DNA of 64,000 bases from Zooshikella sp050749885. Its GTDB lineage: Bacteria > Pseudomonadota > Gammaproteobacteria > Pseudomonadales > Zooshikellaceae. Of the stretch, positions 36,036 to 45,386 are shown one piece after another. Made by a program: the position numbers and the translations under genes. Under the pieces are notes generated by a model. It saw only the letters and a list, made by a program, of their open reading frames with translations. It was not told the origin of the DNA and did not search any database. The first letter of the stretch is position 1. Each line of letters starts with the position of its first letter. The stretch spans positions 222,441 to 286,440 of the forward strand of contig NZ_JBOIUB010000009.1 of the NCBI RefSeq assembly GCF_050749885.1, in the 5' to 3' direction.

Positions 36036-36554
36036 TTACTGTTCCTGGGCTGTATTCATTAACGTCATAAGATGGGTGGGTAACAAAGTAATGCCTGTTT
36101 TATCCGTGTTTGTGGCGAGTTGTCGGACAGTTGTTCCCGAAGGTAACACTAAGTCTTTGGCAATATCTGCCAATGGCAGCAAGACAAAGCCCCGATTGCT
36201 CATCTCCACATGAGGCACTACAAGTCGTTCGTGGTTAATAACCTGATTACCATAAAGCAGAATATCTAAATCAAGCGTACGTGGTCCCCAACGTACTAGC
36301 CTTTTTCTACCTTGTTGCTGTTCAATTGACTGCAATGCATCTAACAGCGCTAGAGGTTGAAGGCTGGTGTTTATTTTTGCAACGGCATTTAGGTAGTTCT
36401 GTTGCCCTGCTGGACCTAGTGGTGGAGTAGAGTAAAGTCCTGATACCGCTTCCACCTCAGTATCCGGTAACTGCTGTATGCCCTGAAGTCCTGAAATAAT
36501 GTGAGTTAAAGGCTCATCAAGGTTACTACCTAGAGCAATATAGCTACTAATCAT
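36036..36554 (-). CDS. folK: 2-amino-4-hydroxy-6-hydroxymethyldihydropteridine pyrophosphokinase
   Basis: 172 residues. It transfers pyrophosphate from ATP to the folate precursor pterin. Diagnostic are the opening YIALGSNLDEP and the signature WGPRTLDLDILLYG with the Mg-binding Asp pair. Its start overlaps the pcnB stop by 4 bases, so both are translated together. 149 bases separate it from panB. Confidence 0.96.
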   Translation of the reverse strand: MISSYIALGSNLDEPLTHIISGLQGIQQLPDTEVEAVSGLYSTPPLGPAGQQNYLNAVAKINTSLQPLALLDALQSIEQQQGRKRLVRWGPRTLDLDILLYGNQVINHERLVVPHVEMSNRGFVLLPLADIAKDLVLPSGTTVRQLATNTDKTGITLLPTHLMTLMNTAQEQ

Positions 36555-37957
36555 GAACTAGGTCTTGAATGTTGAGGAGGCCGGCGGCGATGGCTGGAAC
36601 GGCGGCGTTTTCTAGGCTGTGGATTAAGTTTTTTCAGCATTTGCCGGCGTTGCTGCTCATTACCCTGTTGATATTGAGACCACCACTGTCCTAAGTTATC
36701 CAGCTGCTCACCCGCTTGTTCGCGAATGAGTAAGAAGTCATATCCAGCACGAAAACGGGCATGATTCAAGGTCGCCTCTGTTCGCTTACCATGGCGAACA
36801 GTTAGACGATGCTGTATTTCCCAAATCTCTCTCATAGGGATAGCAAACCGCTTGGGAATAGCGGTGTGTGCTGACTGACTATCGATTACATGCAAGCCAG
36901 CTTGAATCATAGCTGGAATCGGTGGAACACCTTGATGGCGAATATCATGGGCATAGTGAACCATAGGTACCCATAGTAAAGCCGCAAATAAGAATGCAGG
37001 GTGCACTGTTTTATTCTGACGAATACGCTGATCTGTGTTTCTTAATGCCAAGGTAATGAAGCGCAAACCAAACCCATCATCTTGATCAATCAGTGCATCT
37101 GTCATGGGGAAAAGCTGTTTGAATAACCCATATTGACGAAGCATGAGAAAAGTTTGTTCTGCAGCACCACCAAGGAAAAGTTTTAATACTTCATCAAATA
37201 AACGAGCAGAAGGTATATCACTGAGTAAGCTTGCCAGCTCAGGGATTGGGGCTGCTGTGGAGCGTTCTATGGTAAAGTCTAATTTGGCTGCAAAACGGAT
37301 GGCCCGTAGCATGCGCACAGGGTCTTCTTGGTAACGGGTTGTGGGATCACCAATCAAGCGAACAGTGCGAGCCTGAATATCTTTGACGCCATTGGCATAG
37401 TCGTGGATGGCAAAGCCTCGTGTTGTGTAATACAAGGCGTTCATGGTGAAGTCGCGACGCATGGCATCATCTTCAATGGTGCCGTAGACGTTATCTCTTA
37501 AAATACGTCCAGTTTCTGCTTGCAGAGCATGTTTAGTAGAGGCTTGATCAAGCTCGTTACTAGTGCTGTGATGGGCACGGAATGTCGCTACTTCGATAAT
37601 TTCTCGGCCAAATTGTACGTGCACTAACTTAAAACGCCGACCTATCAGTCGGGAGTTACGAAACAAGCGCCGAGCTTCTTCAGGGGTTGCACTGGTGACG
37701 ACATCAAAGTCTTTTGGTTGTTTGCCAAGTAATAAATCGCGAATACAGCCACCCACTAGGTAGGCTTCATAGCCACCATCTTGTAGACGATAAATCACCT
37801 TCAGAGCATTATGACTGATCTGCTTACGAGAGACAGAGTGATTTTCGCGAGTAAACTTGGTAAAAGTAGGCTTCTGTTGATGGACTGTTTTGCCAGTTTT
37901 ACCAGGTATTTTATTTAACAGGGCATTCAGCCAGCCAAACCGTTCATTGAGCTTCAT
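36551..37957 (-). CDS. pcnB: Poly(A) polymerase I
   Basis: 468 residues. It adds 3' poly(A) tails that mark RNAs for decay. The nucleotidyltransferase core contains GGCIRDLLLGKQPKDFDVVT with the catalytic Asp pair DFD and RRDFTMNALYY. The C-terminus is very Arg/Lys/His-rich (about 450-468), as in E. coli, and serves RNA binding. It is the gene directly downstream of the CrcZ-like RNA and ahead of folK. Confidence 0.95.
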   Translation of the reverse strand: MKLNERFGWLNALLNKIPGKTGKTVHQQKPTFTKFTRENHSVSRKQISHNALKVIYRLQDGGYEAYLVGGCIRDLLLGKQPKDFDVVTSATPEEARRLFRNSRLIGRRFKLVHVQFGREIIEVATFRAHHSTSNELDQASTKHALQAETGRILRDNVYGTIEDDAMRRDFTMNALYYTTRGFAIHDYANGVKDIQARTVRLIGDPTTRYQEDPVRMLRAIRFAAKLDFTIERSTAAPIPELASLLSDIPSARLFDEVLKLFLGGAAEQTFLMLRQYGLFKQLFPMTDALIDQDDGFGLRFITLALRNTDQRIRQNKTVHPAFLFAALLWVPMVHYAHDIRHQGVPPIPAMIQAGLHVIDSQSAHTAIPKRFAIPMREIWEIQHRLTVRHGKRTEATLNHARFRAGYDFLLIREQAGEQLDNLGQWWSQYQQGNEQQRRQMLKKLNPQPRKRRRSSHRRRPPQHSRPSS

Positions 37958-38154
37958 GAAAGTCAGAAAACATCCACAGTGTCGCTAAAAATAACCTAAG
38001 GTTCAAAAAAAGAGCGGCTATGATAACACTGTTCATGATGGATGCCAGTTTTCTTTAAGTGAAGTGTTTACTCTTAATAGTAAGCGCTGGCGCAAGGAAT
38101 GCTAAACACTAAAAGATATCACTTATAATTCAAGTGGCTTACTAAATTTTAAGC

Positions 38155-38458
38155 AATAAAAAAAGGGCATATGCCCTTTTTGAGGAAAGCTAAAGCTGTT
38201 GTTATTATTTTCATTATTATTCTTATAGGTAACAGGAATTACATCCCTTACTGTTATTTTGACCTCATCCTGGAACCAAGCGGGGTTCCCTGCATAGTGC
38301 AAACGGATTCTTTTGGAGACGGAGTGGTGAGGATTTCGTACCACTTAAAAAGACCGCTCGCCAAAACAATCAATTTGCAGACTCCTGTTATTATTATTGT
38401 TACTGAGTCCAAATTATTATTCTTATTATTAGTAAGTATTGTTTTTATTGTTTTTATA
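38155..38458 (-). ncRNA. crcZ: CrcZ-like small RNA that sequesters Hfq/Crc
   Basis: Between cbrB and pcnB, exactly where PAO1 encodes CrcZ. The minus strand contains repeated A-rich Hfq/Crc motifs: AACAATAA near 38450, TAATAATAAGAATAATAAT at about 38430-38413, AACAATAATAATAA at about 38399-38386, and ATAATAATGAAAATAATAAC at 38220-38201. Some sit in hairpin loops, for example GACTC pairing with GAGTC around the second-third cluster. The 3' end is a strong terminator. The 5' end is set about 11 bases after a sigma-54 promoter. About 300 nt, similar in kind to CrcY/CrcZ. It would relieve catabolite repression when CbrAB is active. Confidence 0.8.
38158..38181 (-). terminator. CrcZ terminator
   Basis: Palindrome around AAAGGGCAT and ATGCCCTTT followed on the minus strand by a T tract (38164-38158). 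It ends the small RNA 200 bases before pcnB. Confidence 0.85.
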
Positions 38459-38468
38459 CTGAATATAC

Positions 38469-38484
38469 TGCAGGCAGTGTGCCA
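38469..38484 (-). promoter_or_regulatory. Sigma-54 promoter of the CrcZ-like RNA
   Basis: The minus strand reads TGGCACACTGCCTGCA, matching the -24 GG and -12 GC elements with correct spacing. Transcription would start near 38458. Confidence 0.85.
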
Positions 38485-38567
38485 TGTTTTTATTTACTAA
38501 TAAAAACAATGAGTTATAAAAAAACAGGTGAAAAATGAATGCTCTTATAGGTATAAATACTTATTAA

Positions 38568-38628
38568 TTGTTACCTTTCTACGTGTTTGTACGCCAGTAT
38601 GTGTTACTTATTCGCTACAACGGTAACA
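38568..38628. promoter_or_regulatory. Putative CbrB upstream activating sites
   Basis: TGTTAC (38602-38607) and its inverted partner GTAACA (38623-38628) are 15 bases apart, with another TTGTTAC at 38568-38574. They lie 85-145 bases upstream of the sigma-54 promoter. The TGTTAC...GTAACA pattern is my recollection of CbrB sites. Confidence 0.5.
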
Positions 38629-38769
38629 AATGAGCGTTTTTTCAGGCATCAATTTGGAATATGCTATTGCTTATTAGAATAAAAGTGAGTGCTTAGTCTC
38701 GTTTTGCTGGTTGTTTGGTATGGGATGTTTGCCCCGAAATATTGGGGCAGGAGATGAGTCGTATATGTG

Positions 38770-40155
38770 TTAATTCAGGCTATTTTTTTTGCGTGGAATC
38801 CCCAGACGTTGTCGTCGTTCCCACAAGCATTTGCGACTGATACCAAGCTTTTGGGCCAGCTCTGTTTCTGTCATTTGATCCTGATGCTCTAAAACAAAGT
38901 GCTGGAAGTAGTCTTCCAGTGAGAGTTCTTCGTGTTGTTCTACTCTGGTTATATCTGATGAGAAATCAGTTGCAGGCTTGATAATATCAATACTTAGAAG
39001 ATCAGGACTAATTATATCGCTATCACATAAAATCACTGCTCGTTCTATAGCGTTTTCGAGTTCTCTCACATTACCTGGCCAGTCGTACTCATTAATAGCT
39101 TGATAGGTCTCAGGAGCGAAGTAATGTCTCTTACGGCCAAGCTTAGCGCACTGCCTTTCAAGGAAACGTTCAGCAATATCGGTTACATCGCTACCGCGCT
39201 CTCGTAAGGGGGGCAAACGAATTTCAATCACATTCAGCCGGTAGTATAAGTCTTCTCGAAACTCACCTTTCTGAGCAAGACTTTTTAAGTTTCTGTGTGT
39301 TGCTGCGATCAGTCTGACACTGACTCGTTGTGAATTAACAGAGCCAACCCGTCTAATTTCACCTTCTTGTAGAACCCGAAGTAAACGAGCTTGGGCTTCT
39401 AGGGGGAGTTCACCAATTTCATCTAGAAATAAAGTACCGCCATCCGCCGCTTCGACTAAGCCATGGCGTGCTGCTGTGGCTCCTGTAAAAGCCCCTTTTT
39501 CATGACCAAATAATTCTGACTCAATGAGTGTCTCAGGGATAGCTGCACAGTTAACAGATATCATTGGTGCATGCTGTCGTTTGCTTTGGTCATGAATGGC
39601 TTTAGCTACCAGTTCTTTTCCTGTACCAGACTCGCCTAAAATGAGTACCGTTGAATCTGTTGGGGATACTTTTTGTATGCGTCGTGAAAGCTCCAGCATG
39701 GCAGGGCAGCTACCAATAATATGGCTTTGACTGGTTTGTTGATGATCTTTGCCTATTGATACTGTGTCACTCACATGATGAGTGCCATGTTGAGTAGGTG
39801 CTTTGGGGTTTGACTCGATGATACCTGTAACTGTCGTAATCATTTCATCGTGATCAAAAGGCTTGGCAATATAATCAATAGCACCCTTTTTCATAGCTTC
39901 CACGGCAGATCGCAGGCTGGCATAACTGGTCATCACCAACACTGGGGTATCACCTGCGTGGGTAATGAGATCTGTTCCTTGGCCTCCTGGTAGCCGCTGG
40001 TCAGTAATCACAAGGTCGAAGCTATCCAGGTTGAATGTTTCGAGTGCATGTTGTACCGACTCAGCTTCTTCAACCGCATATTTGTGCCGCTCTAATAACC
40101 GCTTTAGTGCTGCACGGATAACCTTTTCATCTTCGACAATCAAAATTTGCTTCAT
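38770..40155 (-). CDS. cbrB: NtrC-family response regulator CbrB
   Basis: 461 residues from ATG 40155 (AGG 8 bases ahead; a GTG two codons earlier is too close). The receiver domain (1-115) has Asp in LVITDQRLP; the AAA+ domain (about 145-375) has Walker A GESGTGKELVAK, the sigma-54 contact loop GAFTGA and Walker B GGTLFLDEIG; the C-terminal Fis-type helix-turn-helix is ETELAQKLGISRKCLWERRQ. It activates crcZ transcription from sigma-54 promoters. The gene lies 75 bases after cbrA, as in Pseudomonas, and upstream of the RNA on the same strand. Confidence 0.95.
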   Translation of the reverse strand: MKQILIVEDEKVIRAALKRLLERHKYAVEEAESVQHALETFNLDSFDLVITDQRLPGGQGTDLITHAGDTPVLVMTSYASLRSAVEAMKKGAIDYIAKPFDHDEMITTVTGIIESNPKAPTQHGTHHVSDTVSIGKDHQQTSQSHIIGSCPAMLELSRRIQKVSPTDSTVLILGESGTGKELVAKAIHDQSKRQHAPMISVNCAAIPETLIESELFGHEKGAFTGATAARHGLVEAADGGTLFLDEIGELPLEAQARLLRVLQEGEIRRVGSVNSQRVSVRLIAATHRNLKSLAQKGEFREDLYYRLNVIEIRLPPLRERGSDVTDIAERFLERQCAKLGRKRHYFAPETYQAINEYDWPGNVRELENAIERAVILCDSDIISPDLLSIDIIKPATDFSSDITRVEQHEELSLEDYFQHFVLEHQDQMTETELAQKLGISRKCLWERRQRLGIPRKKNSLN

Positions 40156-40230
40156 AGCCACAGCCTGTTGTCTCTAATAAAGGTTAAGTCGCTAGAGATA
40201 CATATTTTCTAAAAGGTAAGTAGTCAGGTT

Positions 40231-43200
40231 TTAACGCTCCATGTCAATAGGCAGCCATACACTGACCTGAGTACCAAAGGGAGGAGTCTGTTGTAATGGA
40301 CTCTTTATGGTTATTCTACCAGAATGTTCCCGGACAATGTTGAATACCATAGCAAGTCCCAGTCCTGTGCCTTCTCCAGGGTCTTTGGTCGTGAAGAAAG
40401 GTTCAAAAACATGACGTTGATTGGCTTCAGAAATACCATCCCCTTGGTCAATTACACTGATAATGGCGTAGTGCTTTTGTTGTGCAGATAAGCCTTGTTG
40501 GCAAATACTACTCGTGATGGTGATTTTTCCTTGATCAGGAGATGCATCCCGAGCATTGTTAAGTAAGTTAATAAATACCTGTAGTAGTCGTTGGGCAATG
40601 CCTTGAATCACAATGGATTGGTCACAATCATTGATGAAATGAACAGCTTTGTCCTGTTGTTTTAATGAGATAAGTTTTATTGCCTCATCAATCGTTGTGG
40701 ATAAGTTAACCTGTTCAACATTAGGAATAAGTTTGGGGGTTGAACCGGAATGTGCGAAGTTAACCAGTGATTGCACAATATTACTGATTCGTTTGGTTTG
40801 GGTGACAATCTGGCTAGCCATTTCTGTTGTTAACGGGTCTACTGACTCGGCTTCAAGCTCTTGTGCTAAGCAGGCAATTGCCGTAACGGGGTTACCGATT
40901 TCATGAGCTACTCCCGCAGCTAGCTGACCTATAGACGCTAGTCGCTGACTGTGCAGTAACTTTTCAGCCATAATCTGAGCTTCTGTTTGGTCTTCTAATA
41001 GAATGACAAAACCTCCAGCATTGGCTTGTTGGATAGAAGCACTTTGGTTGAGCATCTTCTGAGCGTTTGTAGTTATTGGATTATGGTTAGAAAAACTTGT
41101 TATTGAAGGAATTGCCGCTTTATGAGCATTTATCCAGCGAGGTTCGTTATTGATGACAAGTTGCTGTTTGTGTAAGTGGTTGTTGGTATGTTGAATAATA
41201 CGGTGTAGCAGTGATTGCCACGGTTCACTTACATCTTCGAGATAAGAGCCAATAATCTGTGGAGCATCAATACCTGTGAGTTGGCTCATGGCTTCATTCC
41301 ACATCAACACTTCATGATCCTTACCTAACGTACAAATCGCTAAAGGTAATGACTCCAAGGTTTGTCGGTGGTAACGGCGTAAGCCATCAAGTTCCGCGGC
41401 TAAGCCTGTTAGCTGAGAACGATAACGCTCTAAACGGCTCTCAATAAACTGAATATCCTCTGATACATAGCCTTCATTGTTGTGCTTAAAAGGCAAAAAT
41501 GTATCAACAATATCTTTTGCAACAGCGGGTCCCATTAAGCCAGATAGATTTGCTTCTAGCCGGTCTCGTAACCGACGTAATGCATAAGGCCTTCTTTCAT
41601 CATAAGAATAACTAAGGTCTGTAAGTGCTCGGTCAACCTCCTGTTGAGCCATGTGCGAGCCTAGCGGTTTACTAAGAGCGGCTTGAAAATCCTGGGGTGT
41701 ACATACAGAAAGTTCTTTTCGGGCTGGCCGATGCATATTATCAACAGCACAGGCATTTGCGGCACTTAACTCGGCATCAGGCATTTGGGTTACTAGTGAT
41801 ACAACTATAAATACCAGGGTGTTAATCAGTAGTGAGCCAATTGCCGCAATATGCCAAGGCTCAGTATTTGAGTCCAGTCCCCAGTAATTCAATAAGGCGT
41901 TTACTAGGCTGGGTTGTGGGAGGTCCATTAGGAGTGGTGCGAGTAAAGTGATAGTCCAGATTATAAAACCAATCATTAAACCACAGATAAAACCTTTATG
42001 GTTTCCCTGAGGCCAATACAGCACACTGAGTACACCTGGTAAAAACTGGAGTGCGCCAACAAAAGCAACAATTCCTAAGTTTGATAAGTCTTGCTCTGCA
42101 CCCAGAAGGCGGTAAAAACCATACCCTGCAAGAATAATGAGGACAATGAGAATACGCCTGATATTGAGCAGCCACTGATAAAGGTTCTGACTACCTTGAG
42201 GCTGTACTGTTGGCAGTACAATATGGTTAAGTACCATGGCGGATAATGACAGTGTTGTCACAATGATAAGTGCACTTGCTGCTGATAATCCGCCAATATA
42301 GCCGAGTAATGATAACCATGGGGCTTGGCTTGCTAAGCCGATACCTATGGTAAAGTATTCAGGGTGTGTTGGGTTGTTGAGTTTGAGTCCTGCCCAAAGA
42401 ATGGGTGGGATAGAGATGCTTAAGAGTAATAAAAGAAGTGGTAAGCCCCAGCTAGCGACTGATAACGCATTTCGGCTTTGATTCTCAGTAAAACACATAT
42501 GAAACATATGTGGCATGACAATGGCAGAAGCAAAAAAGACCAGCAGCAGTGTGCGCCAAGGCCCTTCATCTAACGGTGTTTGCAACGCTGCAAGTGCACT
42601 TGTATGGTCATTCAACCAGCCTTGCATATCTACTGGCCCTGAAAATACTACAAATAAAGCATATCCCCCAATAATCAAAATGGCGATGAGCTTAATGAGT
42701 GTTTCAAAGGCAATCGCTACCACTAAACCAGCATGTTTTTTGCCACAGGCGATATGTCGTGCTCCAAATAAAATCGCAAAGGCAATAATAACGATGCAAA
42801 AACCCAGAGCGAGCTTTTCTGGCATGGCGTGTTGGGTGAGGATTTGTGTTGTATCTGTCACCGCTTGTATTTGTAGCGCTAAAAGTGGTAACACAGTAAA
42901 TAACATAAAGAGCGTGGTGAGTGTCCCCGCCCAGCTGCTCCGAAAACGAAATGTGAAAAGGTCTGCCAAAGAGGCAAGTTGATAAGTTTGTGTAATTCTG
43001 AGAATAGGTATTAACAGGACGGGGGCTAACAGAAAAGCACCACATATACCCAGATAATAAGCCAAAAATAAAAAGCCATATTGGTGTGCTAAGCCAACTG
43101 TGCCATAAAAAGCCCATGCACTGGCATAAACACCCAGTGATAAAACATAAGTAACAGGGTGGTTGGCAATTTTAGCTGGGAGGTAACCACGTTCAGTTGC

Positions 43201-43272
43201 AAATGCGGTTAAAAATAACAGCAGTAGATAGCCAATACTGACAATGACCAGATGACTTAACTCAAATGTCAT
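40231..43272 (-). CDS. cbrA: Transporter-like sensor histidine kinase CbrA
   Basis: 1013 residues from ATG 43272, which has GAGGTG just ahead; a start 13 codons upstream is less likely. The N-terminal about 500 residues form a sodium/solute symporter (SLC5, PutP-like) module with about 13 helices, then a STAC-type linker, a coiled stretch, a PAS domain (about 640-720), the phospho-His box ASIGQLAAGVAHEIGNPVTA and the ATPase with NLLNNARDASP and GEGTGLGLAMV. It senses carbon/nitrogen status (histidine uptake in Pseudomonas) and phosphorylates CbrB. It overlaps the small gene cbrX by 11 bases. Confidence 0.95.
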   Translation of the reverse strand: MTFELSHLVIVSIGYLLLLFLTAFATERGYLPAKIANHPVTYVLSLGVYASAWAFYGTVGLAHQYGFLFLAYYLGICGAFLLAPVLLIPILRITQTYQLASLADLFTFRFRSSWAGTLTTLFMLFTVLPLLALQIQAVTDTTQILTQHAMPEKLALGFCIVIIAFAILFGARHIACGKKHAGLVVAIAFETLIKLIAILIIGGYALFVVFSGPVDMQGWLNDHTSALAALQTPLDEGPWRTLLLVFFASAIVMPHMFHMCFTENQSRNALSVASWGLPLLLLLLSISIPPILWAGLKLNNPTHPEYFTIGIGLASQAPWLSLLGYIGGLSAASALIIVTTLSLSAMVLNHIVLPTVQPQGSQNLYQWLLNIRRILIVLIILAGYGFYRLLGAEQDLSNLGIVAFVGALQFLPGVLSVLYWPQGNHKGFICGLMIGFIIWTITLLAPLLMDLPQPSLVNALLNYWGLDSNTEPWHIAAIGSLLINTLVFIVVSLVTQMPDAELSAANACAVDNMHRPARKELSVCTPQDFQAALSKPLGSHMAQQEVDRALTDLSYSYDERRPYALRRLRDRLEANLSGLMGPAVAKDIVDTFLPFKHNNEGYVSEDIQFIESRLERYRSQLTGLAAELDGLRRYHRQTLESLPLAICTLGKDHEVLMWNEAMSQLTGIDAPQIIGSYLEDVSEPWQSLLHRIIQHTNNHLHKQQLVINNEPRWINAHKAAIPSITSFSNHNPITTNAQKMLNQSASIQQANAGGFVILLEDQTEAQIMAEKLLHSQRLASIGQLAAGVAHEIGNPVTAIACLAQELEAESVDPLTTEMASQIVTQTKRISNIVQSLVNFAHSGSTPKLIPNVEQVNLSTTIDEAIKLISLKQQDKAVHFINDCDQSIVIQGIAQRLLQVFINLLNNARDASPDQGKITITSSICQQGLSAQQKHYAIISVIDQGDGISEANQRHVFEPFFTTKDPGEGTGLGLAMVFNIVREHSGRITIKSPLQQTPPFGTQVSVWLPIDMER

Positions 43273-43438
43273 CAGCACCTCGTTGTCGGTGTAGAATGTA
43301 ACCAACGACAATAAGGCCTACCCACAACAGGTAGGGTCTATACCAAAGCGTGGGCATTTCAATCCACCACTCCATGATGGCTGGAGAAAACAAGTAAATC
43401 CCTACTACCAGTAAGAGAACAAGACGATATATATACAT
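43262..43438 (-). CDS. cbrX: Small membrane protein overlapping cbrA (CbrX-like)
   Basis: 58 residues from ATG 43438; a TTG start at 43507 would add 23 residues with no better support. Two hydrophobic helices (about 4-20 and 37-52) and a basic tail HRQRGADDI. Its stop codon lies 11 bases inside cbrA, an arrangement that couples cbrA translation to it. A short cbrX frame ahead of cbrA has been reported in Pseudomonas putida, as I recall. No ribosome-binding site stands out. Confidence 0.55.
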   Translation of the reverse strand: MYIYRLVLLLVVGIYLFSPAIMEWWIEMPTLWYRPYLLWVGLIVVGYILHRQRGADDI

Positions 43439-43556
43439 AAGTGTCGTATATAAATAATTAGTCTTATCGATAGTACTGCAAGAAGTGCTGGTCTTGCAAA
43501 ACTGCAACTAATTCAAATGACGTGGAAGAAATTTAATTGAATTGAGAATAGTGTTT

Positions 43557-44471
43557 TTATACGACTGTTGCTGGTAACTGGGCTTCTGGAATCACCAGCG
43601 TTTGTGGAATGGCACTTGTATTCCAGTGGTTTGTGGCCCATTGTAAAATTTCAGACACAGTTGCATCACCAAGCTCAGGAAGGGGGTGCTGGTTAAGCGC
43701 ATGTAATGCTCGTAATAACATAGTTTGGGGTTGTTTCAGTGGGAGTGGATCGGCTAGGTTTTGTTTAGACAGTTTTTTTCCATCGTTGGCAACAATCACT
43801 GGAATGTGGGCATAGTTGGGATGCAAAAAACCTAAGACAGATTGAAGGTAGTATTGTCGTGGAGTTGAGTCCAATAAGTCTGAACCGCGAATAATGTGGG
43901 TGATTTCTTGTAGAAAGTCATCAACAACAACAGCTAACTGATAAGCAAATAAACCATCTTTACGTTTAATAATAAAATCACCACCAGCTTCTGCTAAATT
44001 ACAAGACTGCTTACCTTGGATACCATCAACAATATCAATGGGGATAGACTCTGTTTTGAGCCTGATGGCAAAAGGAGAAGCGGGTATCACCTGTTGATTT
44101 CGACAAATACCTGGGTAGTGACCTCGGTGAGTGCTGAGTTGCTTACGAGAGCAGGTACAGGGGTAAGCTTGCTGTTGAGTGCAAAGATGATCAATATACT
44201 CCTGATAAATAGACTGGCGAGATGACTGATAAACAATGGACTGGTCCCAGTGCAAGCCGTAGTACTCCAGTGCATTAAGAATACGTTCAGTTGCGCCTGC
44301 TAGCTCTCGGGGGGGGTCTATATCTTCTATGCGTACCAGCCATTCACCTTGATTGGCCTTGGCATCCAGATAGCTGGCAAGGGCACTGACCAGTGAACCA
44401 AAGTGTAGGGGGCCTGTTGGTGAAGGGGCAAAGCGCCCACGATAACGTACCTTACTCATGGTCGTTACCAT
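43557..44471 (-). CDS. gluQ: Glutamyl-Q tRNA(Asp) synthetase
   Basis: 304 residues. It attaches glutamate to queuosine in the anticodon of tRNA(Asp); it is a truncated GluRS lacking the anticodon-binding domain, and the length fits. The class I motifs are FAPSPTGPLHFGSL (HIGH-like) and KLSKQN (KMSKS-like), and a zinc site is made by CTCSRK with CRN further on. An inner ATG at 44459 starts MSKVRYRG and could be the true start. It follows dksA on the same strand, the conserved dksA-gluQ pair. Confidence 0.93.
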   Translation of the reverse strand: MVTTMSKVRYRGRFAPSPTGPLHFGSLVSALASYLDAKANQGEWLVRIEDIDPPRELAGATERILNALEYYGLHWDQSIVYQSSRQSIYQEYIDHLCTQQQAYPCTCSRKQLSTHRGHYPGICRNQQVIPASPFAIRLKTESIPIDIVDGIQGKQSCNLAEAGGDFIIKRKDGLFAYQLAVVVDDFLQEITHIIRGSDLLDSTPRQYYLQSVLGFLHPNYAHIPVIVANDGKKLSKQNLADPLPLKQPQTMLLRALHALNQHPLPELGDATVSEILQWATNHWNTSAIPQTLVIPEAQLPATVV

Positions 44472-44658
44472 AATAAAAATGAAGCTTATATTGAAGTAGT
44501 CACCTAATTAAGAAAGCTTGTCCTTTTAGCTCAATAGCCCATCTGCACCTAATAATAAGTGAATTAGTATTAATCAGCATCTGTAGCAAGTCCTCAGCGT
44601 AGGATGCTGATAGTCACTATAAATTTAAAGCCCTGTAAAAATTAAGTGACAGCTGTTA

Positions 44659-45102
44659 CTAGCCGCCAACTTGTCTTTCTTTTATTTCTGCCAGGGTTTT
44701 GCAGTCAATACACAATGTTGCAGTTGGACGAGCTTCTAAACGGCGAATACCAATCTCAACACCACAGGCATCGCAAAATCCGTAGTCGTCTTCATCTATA
44801 CGTGTAAGTGTCTGCTCGATTTTTTTAATCAGTTTGCGCTCACGGTCCCGTGCACGAAGCTCTAAGCTAAATTCTTCTTCCTGGCTTGCACGATCGGCAG
44901 GGTCAGGAAAGTTAGCAGCTTCGTCTTTCATGTGAGTAACCGTACGGTCCACTTCTTCCATGAGCTCCTGTTTCCAGTTACGGAGAATGGCTGAAAAATG
45001 AGCAAGCTGCTGCTCATTCATATATTCCTCGCCTTCTTTTTCTTCGTAAGGCGTGAAAGATTTCATTAAATAACTGGATTCAGTTTTGTTTTGTGCTGAC
45101 AT
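44659..45102 (-). CDS. dksA: RNA polymerase-binding transcription factor DksA
   Basis: 147 residues. It enters the RNA polymerase secondary channel and, with ppGpp, represses rRNA and activates amino-acid promoters. The coiled-coil tip DPADRAS carries the DxxDxA motif, and the C-terminal zinc finger has CDAC and CIDC. The N-terminal tail suits E. coli (151 residues). Relevant here because rrn promoters lie at the right end of the window. Lies upstream of gluQ. Confidence 0.97.
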   Translation of the reverse strand: MSAQNKTESSYLMKSFTPYEEKEGEEYMNEQQLAHFSAILRNWKQELMEEVDRTVTHMKDEAANFPDPADRASQEEEFSLELRARDRERKLIKKIEQTLTRIDEDDYGFCDACGVEIGIRRLEARPTATLCIDCKTLAEIKERQVGG

Positions 45103-45386
45103 TTTTACAGCCTCACAAAAGTGAACATTTTCCTTAGGGTGCGCTAAAAAAAGCGCATTAAAATCGTGAAAGTGCTGAAAAAATAACCAGCTTAAATTTC
45201 ACGAAGCGGTGAAATTACCAGATACAATCAAAAGACGCTACTGGTAATTCAATATTTTTTTTGTCGTTAAACAAAAAACATCATGTATAGTTAATCGCAT
45301 TTTGCTATAGCTGCAATATTTTTTGTTCATAACAAACACTATAGACTGTTCAATTAGGTTGTAATTCAGTACATGGGTAATTAATT

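Noticed and set aside
38201..38440. TTATTATT triplet runs as a microsatellite or repeat
   Set aside because: Spacing and flanking hairpins fit the Hfq/Crc motifs of a small RNA on the other strand.
38171..38500. 109-residue hydrophobic frame on the plus strand
   Set aside because: It is antisense to the CrcZ-like RNA. Its Ile/Val/Leu runs come from the complement of the A-rich Hfq motifs, and it lacks a ribosome-binding site.
42515..42982. 155-residue frame opposite cbrA
   Set aside because: Shadow of the cbrA transporter domain; no start signal and no recognisable family.
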